DNA of 64,000 nucleotides from IMG/VR virus record IMGVR_UViG_3300037011_000200, positions 34,542 through 98,541 of that record, one strand, 5' to 3'. The translations under genes and the position numbers were made by a program. Shown here piece by piece: positions 61,084 through 64,000 of the stretch. Origin of the DNA: a virus. Below the pieces are notes generated by a model. That model was not told the DNA's origin and searched no databases. It saw nothing but the letters and a program-made list of their open reading frames with translations. The stretch's first letter is position 1; the number at the start of each line of letters is the position of its first letter.

Positions 61084-61302
61084 ATGCTATTTGGTCCATG
61101 CGTTGGTGGTAAGTGTCCATATTACAGTAGAGCATTGAAGAAATGTAAACTCGGAAAGGCTAACCCTACAACAGAAAAGAGAACTCTCGAAGTTGTTGAG
61201 TTAATGGGCTGGTCTTACATCTGTATGCGGAACCCTTGGAAGAAAGAGGCCTTGTTTCAAATCTCACAGAAGAAAGGAGAGAGTGAGGTTGCAAGTTCTT
61301 GA
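61084..61302 (+). CDS. Small Cys-containing protein
   Basis: 72 residues from ATG 61084; GGAGG at 61071-61075 excludes the upstream ATG. PCVGGKCPYYSRALKKCKLG with a later ICMRNPW gives four Cys in the early and middle parts, compatible with a small metal site. The leader CCAGAGAAGAATGGAGGT is shared with the 59680 gene. Unknown function. Confidence 0.6.
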   Translation: MLFGPCVGGKCPYYSRALKKCKLGKANPTTEKRTLEVVELMGWSYICMRNPWKKEALFQISQKKGESEVASS

Positions 61303-61335
61303 TAATGAGTTATTTCCCGGAAGGAGAAAGCCAAG

Positions 61336-61437
61336 ATGAAAAAAGATTGTTGGCATCCAGAAGACGTTCCTCTGTGGAGAAAGGTATGGTTGTTAATCCG
61401 TTACGCAATCAAGAATCGTTGTAGAAAGGAGGTATGA
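61336..61437 (+). CDS. Cationic microprotein, copy 2
   Basis: 33 residues from ATG 61336, GGAGAAAG upstream. The first 26 residues equal those of the 7749 gene, encoded by identical DNA (61333-61412 versus 7746-7825). The end is replaced by NRCRKEV, running into AAAGGAGGTATGA, which forms the ribosome site and start of the next fragment. Confidence 0.55.
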   Translation: MKKDCWHPEDVPLWRKVWLLIRYAIKNRCRKEV

Positions 61438-61511
61438 CAGAAGAGGAAGCAATGAGGCATATTAGCGTTGTTGTGACTAAGCAATTGACAACATTCAATG
61501 GAGGTGATTAA
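61434..61511 (+). pseudogene. Partial copy of the duplicated microgene
   Basis: 25 codons from ATG 61434, MTEEEAMRHISVVVTKQL, corresponding to residues 22-39 of the 60015 product with a few substitutions. It then runs into the leader of the next copy. AAAGGAGG precedes it, so it may be translated as a shorter protein instead of being dead. Confidence 0.5.
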
Positions 61512-61639
61512 AAATGGCAATCAAAGATGAGCTTCTCGAAATCAATGAGATTCTGCAGCAGTGGTTAGAAGGAGGCATGACAGAAGAGGAAGCAATGAGG
61601 CATATTATCGTTGTTGTGGCTAAGCAATTGACTTCAATG
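61490..61639 (+). repeat. 150-base duplicated segment, copy 2
   Basis: Exact counterpart of 59991-60140. After this point the sequence departs into a third, degenerate leader copy (from about 61641). Confidence 0.9.
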
Positions 61640-61675
61640 TTGGTGGTGATTAAAAATGGCAATCAAAATCAATGA
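61514..61675 (+). CDS. Duplicated microgene, copy 2 with altered C-terminus
   Basis: 53 residues from ATG 61514 with GGAGGTGATT. Residues 1-42 equal the 60015 product. The tail is replaced by LVVIKNGNQNQ, read out of frame through the third leader copy. Overlaps the next gene. Likely a rearranged paralogue. Confidence 0.5.
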   Translation: MAIKDELLEINEILQQWLEGGMTEEEAMRHIIVVVAKQLTSMLVVIKNGNQNQ

Positions 61676-61793
61676 GAATCTGCAGCAGTGGTTAGAAGGA
61701 GGTGAAATGAGAATCGTTGTAGTTGTCTTCGGTTCATTAGTGTCTATGGCTATCTTTGCGTTAATGGTTTACATCGCTCATCAGATTCATTAG
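61656..61793 (+). CDS. Single-pass membrane microprotein (chimeric start)
   Basis: 45 residues from ATG 61656, or 28 from ATG 61707, which has AGAAGGAGGTGAA upstream. The first 16 residues are a shortened copy of the microgene (MAIKINENLQQWLEGG); the rest, MRIVVVVFGSLVSMAIFALM with VYIAHQIH, is a membrane segment. The joint lies at the GGAGG. Holin-like or regulatory membrane peptide possible; unknown. Confidence 0.5.
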   Translation: MAIKINENLQQWLEGGEMRIVVVVFGSLVSMAIFALMVYIAHQIH

Positions 61794-61804
61794 GAGGATT
61801 CACA

Positions 61805-62005
61805 ATGGAGATTAACAGAGAACTCGACAACTTCAAACAGCTGCTTGAGACTCGTAATCAGATCCTTCAAGACAAAATTCATCTTCTTGAGAAGGAGAGA
61901 CTCTTCCTTCAAGCTGCGAAGGAGTCGGTCTTGAATTTCGGTCTTGTGGATCTCCTCGATATCAACTGGTCTAAAATGAGATATTTCGTTCGACGTGGTG
62001 GCTAG
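61805..62005 (+). CDS. Small coiled-coil protein
   Basis: 66 residues from ATG 61805 with TAGGAGG. Heptad-like INRELDNFKQLLETRNQILQ and DKIHLLEKERLFLQ, then a basic end RYFVRRGG. Resembles the coiled-coil part of the 1271 product only in type. Unknown. Confidence 0.65.
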   Translation: MEINRELDNFKQLLETRNQILQDKIHLLEKERLFLQAAKESVLNFGLVDLLDINWSKMRYFVRRGG

Positions 62006-62022
62006 AACACCTAGGACCAGTC

Positions 62023-62068
62023 GAGTCACCTCTGATCCTTGAGTCACCTCTGATCCTTGAGTCACCTT
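62023..62068. repeat. 18-base tandem repeat
   Basis: GAGTCACCTCTGATCCTT occurs at 62023-62040 and 62041-62058 and begins a third time at 62059. It lies in the gap after the coiled-coil gene. Confidence 0.85.
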
Positions 62069-62127
62069 ACATCTAATACTAAAGTTAGTAGTTTATGCTT
62101 TGTGTGATTCTTGTGAAAGGAGGTGAT

Positions 62128-62184
62128 ATGGTTATCTATATTATACTCATACTCTTTGTGTGGGTATACTGGGGCAGGTGGTGA
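62128..62184 (+). CDS. Putative 18-residue membrane peptide
   Basis: ATG 62128 after AAAGGAGGTGAT, a very strong ribosome site. The peptide MVIYIILILFVWVYWGRW is almost wholly hydrophobic and would span or enter the membrane. Short length keeps confidence low, but the site is as good as those of its neighbours. Confidence 0.4.
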   Translation: MVIYIILILFVWVYWGRW

Positions 62185-62223
62185 GGGGGCTTAACGCCAC
62201 TATAGAGAGGAGGTGAAAACAGA

Positions 62224-62568
62224 ATGGCAGAAGACCTCAACGCAATGTTCGCAGCTGCCGAGAAGGCGGTGGCCAACGGCCTTGACAAGTACGCAGGTAC
62301 AGGTCAGGGTTTGAGAGGCATCATCTTCACGGCGATGGATGAGTTCAGGAAAGCGAACAAGAGCAAGACGTACAGACGCGCTGCTCTTGTACGATACCTC
62401 CTGACTCTGAAACCTGTTCAGGCCGGGCTGATTGCGACTGCAGAGCGTGTCATTGGCTTCGGTAAGCAAGACGCGATGCAGAGACTAAATAACCATCTCG
62501 GCCAGTGGTCCAAAAAGCGAGGCTGCAAGGAAGGCGGCGCTCGCGGAACGACCACAGTAACCCTGTAA
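62224..62568 (+). CDS. Unknown basic protein, predicted highly expressed
   Basis: 114 residues; ATG 62224 after GAGGAGGTG. Helical and basic: NAMFAAAEKAVANGLDKYAG, EFRKANKSKTYRRAALVRYL, QRLNNHLGQWSKKRG, with a Gly/Thr tail. Its codons are strikingly GC-rich for the region and resemble those of the capsid and SSB genes, and a strong terminator follows. This suggests an abundant product, for example a nucleic-acid-binding protein, but no family is recognised. Confidence 0.75.
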   Translation: MAEDLNAMFAAAEKAVANGLDKYAGTGQGLRGIIFTAMDEFRKANKSKTYRRAALVRYLLTLKPVQAGLIATAERVIGFGKQDAMQRLNNHLGQWSKKRGCKEGGARGTTTVTL

Positions 62569-62573
62569 CAGCT

Positions 62574-62608
62574 AGAGGAGGTAGGGCTTGTCCTTGCCTC
62601 CTCTTTTT
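62574..62608 (+). terminator. Terminator of the accessory cluster
   Basis: AGAGGAGG (62574-62581) pairs with CCTCCTCT (62597-62604), with inner GG/CC pairs, followed by TTTT. Marks the right end of coding in the window. Confidence 0.85.
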
Positions 62609-63223
62609 CTGCTTAACCAAAACATTTTTTTGTTTACCTCAAACCTATACACACACAGCTTACATGTCTCCTCGGTCCACTCCGCTCGGCGTCGTTACCT
62701 TTCCTGTTTGACTCAGCCTACGCGCCCCGCGGAACTTACTGGGGATTGTACGTTAAAAAGTTTAGTCATTGTATTTCCCATATTGTGAGATTAGTTTTCA
62801 GGTAGGGGCCGGCCCTAAAAACTTAGCTAACTATTTGATTTTATTATGTTTTTTGAAGAATGTGACTTGAGCAACTAATAGGGAATAATTGTTCTAAAAT
62901 AATCGTTAAGCACTATAAAAGTAGACAAGTTATATTCATGTCATTCCTAATGCTGTTCGCTAATTCATGTCATAGGCCAATAAAGATTTTCTTTGAGCCC
63001 GTGACTATTATATTATGAACAAATACAAACTGATACAAAACTCTAAAACAAACTGATACAAAACTCTAAAACAAGCTAATACGTTCAATGTGTTATAATG
63101 AGATAAAGTAAGCCCAAAGTTATTCTGTAACAAGTTTAGTCTTAATTCGTTTTAGTGATAAGTTTATTTGTTCCTTGATCCAAAGTTATTCTGATGCGCT
63201 AAGTGCTACCAGATATATAGTAT
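62609..63223. other. Non-coding AT-rich region
   Basis: No frame with a credible ribosome site or protein-like composition. It contains the CCTATACACACACAGC motif (62644-62659, also at 58750-58765), a GC patch near 62805-62815 and a 23-24-base direct repeat of AAACTGATACAAAACTCT type (63027-63073). AAAGTTATTCTG occurs twice (near 63116 and 63182). Looks like a regulatory or origin-type region leading into array B. Confidence 0.6.
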
Positions 63224-63230
63224 GCTGAGT

Positions 63231-63467
63231 GTCAATCGTTAGCTGAGAGTCAATCGTAAGTGTCAATCGTTAGCTGAGTGTCAATCGTAAGTGTCAATCG
63301 TTAGCTGAGAGTCAATCGTAAGTGTCAATCGTAAGTGTCAATCGTAAGTGTCAATCGTAAGTGTCAATCGTAAGTGTCAATCGTAAGTGTCAATCGTTAG
63401 CTGAGTGTCAATCGTAAGTGCCAATCGTTAGCTGAGTGTCAATCGTAAGTGTCAATCGTTAGCTGGG
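63231..63467. repeat. Satellite array B: 16 units of two alternating lengths
   Basis: Every unit begins GTCAATCGT (one GCCAATCGT). Ten short units read GTCAATCGTAAGT (13 bases) and six long ones GTCAATCGTTAGCTGAGT or a variant (18 bases). Order from left: L S L S L, six S, L S L S L. It ends in GGGGGCCCCCCCGGG. No unique spacers, so not a CRISPR. Iteron-like. Confidence 0.92.
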
Positions 63468-63573
63468 GGCCCCCCCGGGAAGAGATAATGAACGCGTAGC
63501 CGGGCTGGACCGGGCCGGGTAGGGTGCATTGAAATTAACTATTTCCAAAAGTAACTATTTCCGGAAATCGTGA

Positions 63574-64000
63574 TAGGGATAGGGCTAATAGTTATAGTTA
63601 TAGTTATAGTTTAAAGCTAAGGATAGGGCTAATAGTTATAGTTATAGTTATAGTTTAAAGCTAAGGCTAGGGCTAATAGTTATAGTTATAGTTATAGTTA
63701 TAGTTTAAAGCTAAGGCTAGGGCTAATAGTTATAGTTATAGTTTAAAGCTAAGGCTAGGGCTAATAGTTATAGTTATAGTTATAGTTTAAAGCTAAGGCT
63801 AGGGCTAATAGTTATAGTTATAGTTTAAAGCTAAGGCTAGGGCTAATAGTTATAGTTATAGTTATAGTTTAAGGCTAAGGCTAGGGCTAATAGTTATAGT
63901 TATAGTTTAAAGCTAAGGCTAGGGCTAATAGTTATAGTTATAGTTATAGTTTAAGGCTAAGGCTAGGGCTAATAGTTATAGTTATAGTTTAAAGCTAAGG
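63574..64000. repeat. Satellite array C: 38/44/50-base units
   Basis: Ten units visible, running off the right edge. Each reads GGCTAGGGCTAA, then 2 to 4 extra TAGTTA hexamers, then TAGTTTAAAGCTAA, so lengths step by six. Early units carry GGATAG in place of GGCTAG. Built from the same GCTARN-type hexamers as array A. Confidence 0.92.

Noticed and set aside
61790-62065. Reverse-strand frame repeating TQGSEV
   Set aside because: Produced by the 18-base tandem repeat; no ribosome site, and it opposes the + strand coiled-coil gene.
62505-62788. Overlapping + frames after the last accessory gene
   Set aside because: They run through the terminator and have no ribosome site; composition is not protein-like.
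63231-63467. CRISPR array
   Set aside because: Units of 13 and 18 bases are contiguous with no unique spacers, and no cas genes are present.

Overview
The window looks like 64 kb of a tailed dsDNA bacteriophage (Caudoviricetes) or a prophage of one. Every gene I can support is on the + strand. Genes are tightly packed with ATGA/TAATG-type overlaps and strong GGAGG ribosome sites, and the order from terminase to tail tip is canonical. One tail-tube gene, no recognisable sheath and an enormous tape measure gene point to a siphovirus with an exceptionally long tail. No host genes, integrase, tRNA or CRISPR array was seen. The host cannot be read from the sequence; a lipoprotein, a probable LigD-type 3'-phosphoesterase domain and FolE2 fit many bacterial groups.

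Layout. (1) 1-10.4 kb, DNA metabolism: the 3' end of an intein-containing GyrB/ParE-like topoisomerase gene, an Mre11/Rad50 (T4 gp47/gp46-like) pair with two small Cys-rich proteins between them, a GTP cyclohydrolase IB (FolE2), small unknowns including a lipoprotein, a gp32-like single-strand binding protein and a RecA/UvsX recombinase. (2) 10.4-25.6 kb, packaging and head: candidate small terminase, large terminase with an intein in its P-loop, portal, a cargo block (SAM methyltransferase, GT2-GT9 fusion, GT4-like glycosyltransferase, ATP-dependent ligase fused to a 3'-phosphoesterase-like domain), then a virion protein, prohead protease and HK97-type major capsid protein. (3) 25.7-30.7 kb: head-tail connectors, a Com-like zinc protein, tail tube and tail-chaperone candidates. 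(4) 30.7-46.7 kb: a 5310-residue tape measure protein. (5) 46.7-58.7 kb: tail tip, hub and fibre genes, the last two large ones carrying CAP (SCP/PR1) domains. (6) 58.7-64 kb: an accessory end made of satellite-like arrays flanking about 4 kb of tiny genes, among them a nuclease of the SNase family and several shuffled, duplicated microgenes.

How the parts work together. Region 1 supplies recombination-dependent replication and possibly a 7-deazaguanine precursor. Regions 2-5 build and load the virion. The cargo block suggests glycosylation of a virion or host target and end processing of DNA. Genes expected to be abundant (SSB, the 22.5-kb virion protein, capsid, tail tube, and an unknown at 62.2 kb) look richer in C/G-ending codons than their A/T-ending neighbours and often end in strong hairpin terminators.

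Most unusual signals: the hexamer-based satellite arrays bracketing the accessory cluster; microgene duplication whose breakpoints fall at Shine-Dalgarno sequences, including an 80-bp exact copy 53 kb away; the tape measure length; paired CAP-domain tail proteins; and a large terminase whose N-terminal frame contains an in-frame TGA. I found no promoter convincing enough to list.
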